7,367 bases of DNA from Campylobacter concisus (GTDB taxonomy: Bacteria; Campylobacterota; Campylobacteria; Campylobacterales; Campylobacteraceae). The DNA lies in assembly GCA_018375265.1 (NCBI GenBank), contig JAHADO010000060.1, positions 1-7,367 on the forward strand, given 5' to 3'. The position numbers and the translations under genes were made by a program. The notes below the pieces were generated by a model. It was not told the origin of the DNA. It saw nothing but the letters and a program-made list of their open reading frames with translations, and made no database searches. This document shows positions 7,098-7,367 of this stretch, piece by piece. Each line of letters starts with the position of its first letter. The stretch's first letter is position 1.

Positions 7098-7107
7098 AAT
7101 ATTGTAA
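7092..7107. promoter_or_regulatory. Inverted repeat at the aqpZ -35 region, candidate operator
   Basis: TTACAA (7092-7097) and TTGTAA (7102-7107) are perfect 6-bp arms around AATA. The left arm coincides with the proposed -35 of aqpZ, a common place for a regulator to bind. The half-site hexamer also occurs in the cmeA operator but pointing the other way. The regulator is unknown, and symmetric AT-rich words are frequent in this DNA. Confidence 0.35.
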
Positions 7108-7133
7108 AGATAAAGTTTTGTATCTAAAATTTA

Positions 7134-7151
7134 CTTGTGGATCTTGTGGAT
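7134..7151. repeat. Tandem 9-bp repeat, CTTGTGGAT twice
   Basis: Two exact, adjacent copies of CTTGTGGAT lie at 7134-7142 and 7143-7151, upstream of aqpZ. On the - strand each contains ATCCACA, the core of the E. coli DnaA box TTATCCACA (seven of nine matching). Two copies alone do not make an origin. On the + strand they encode a Cys-Gly pair repeated in a short open frame. Confidence 0.5.
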
Positions 7152-7212
7152 TTGAATTAAATTTAGAGTGTTTTACATAGTAACTTATATTAAAATTTAA
7201 TACCCTATTACA

Positions 7213-7367
7213 TCAATAATATATTTTCTCATTATATTTTGGTACGATAAGTTGGTTTTCTCCAAGTTTTATTTTATTCATATCTATTTGGTTATTGTTT
7301 TTTGCATCAAACATAAAATTTTTTATATTTTTGCATTTGTTTGCCTCTTTTGTTAAGCACTCTACCT
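7213..7367 (-). CDS. C-terminal end of an unidentified protein, cut by the window edge
   Basis: A - strand frame enters from the right edge and runs 50 complete codons (7365 down to 7216) to TGA at 7215-7213. Staying open this long in such AT-rich DNA is unlikely by chance (roughly a few per cent over three frames), so it is probably the end of a real gene. The visible part is hydrophilic and rich in Lys and Asn, with two cysteines near the edge (VECLTKEANKCKN) and the ending GENQLIVPKYNEKIYY. There is no membrane segment and no motif I can assign. Its codons are more AT-rich than those of the cme genes and aqpZ, which may point to an acquired or surface/accessory gene. It is co-oriented with aqpZ but ends about 175 bp upstream of it, and the aqpZ promoter lies between them. 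Confidence 0.6.
   Translation of the reverse strand, partial: VECLTKEANKCKNIKNFMFDAKNNNQIDMNKIKLGENQLIVPKYNEKIYY

Noticed and set aside
7188..7202. Palindrome TATTAAAATTTAATA downstream of the right-edge gene
   Set aside because: Its arms leave almost no loop, so it is a poor terminator, and words such as AAATTTAA are very common in this DNA.

Overview
The window carries a CmeABC-type tripartite multidrug efflux locus and looks like chromosomal DNA of a Campylobacter species. Three observations point there: the gene order (TetR-type regulator, periplasmic lipoprotein, RND pump, outer-membrane channel), the close resemblance of the encoded proteins to C. jejuni CmeR/CmeA/CmeB/CmeC as I remember them, and AT-rich spacers with Campylobacter-style promoters. 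The coding regions look richer in G+C than is usual for C. jejuni, and an aqpZ gene lies next to the pump. A species of the C. concisus/curvus/showae kind is therefore more likely, but this is an inference by eye.

Layout, left to right. Positions 1-185 hold the C-terminal 60 codons of the repressor gene cmeR. A 101-bp spacer (186-286) holds a TATAAT -10 box that runs into an almost textbook CmeR operator (226-245). Then come cmeA (287-1444), cmeB (1455-4580) and cmeC (4570-5952) on the + strand, with a 10-bp gap and an 11-bp overlap. A fourth gene, a 75-residue two-helix membrane protein (5974-6201), follows 21 bp later with its own strong ribosome-binding site, so it probably belongs to the operon. 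A 12-bp perfect hairpin (6210-6239) lies just after it. On the - strand, the aquaporin gene aqpZ (7038 down to 6331) converges on the operon and ends at its own GC-rich hairpin. Its probable promoter (7070-7097) overlaps a 16-bp inverted repeat. The far right, 7213-7367, is very AT-rich and holds the last 50 codons of an unrecognised - strand gene that runs out of the window.

How it works together: CmeA (lipid-anchored adaptor), CmeB (proton-driven inner-membrane pump) and CmeC (outer-membrane lipoprotein channel) should form one envelope-spanning exporter of antibiotics and bile salts. The upstream repressor would act through the operator over the cmeA start site. The main part is a known system. 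The least described items are the small membrane gene at the end of the operon, the cysteine-rich tail of AqpZ, the inverted repeat at the aqpZ promoter, and a short cysteine-rich reading frame near 7085-7180. No mobile element, CRISPR array, tRNA or rRNA was seen. No gene-free stretch exceeds about 175 bp.
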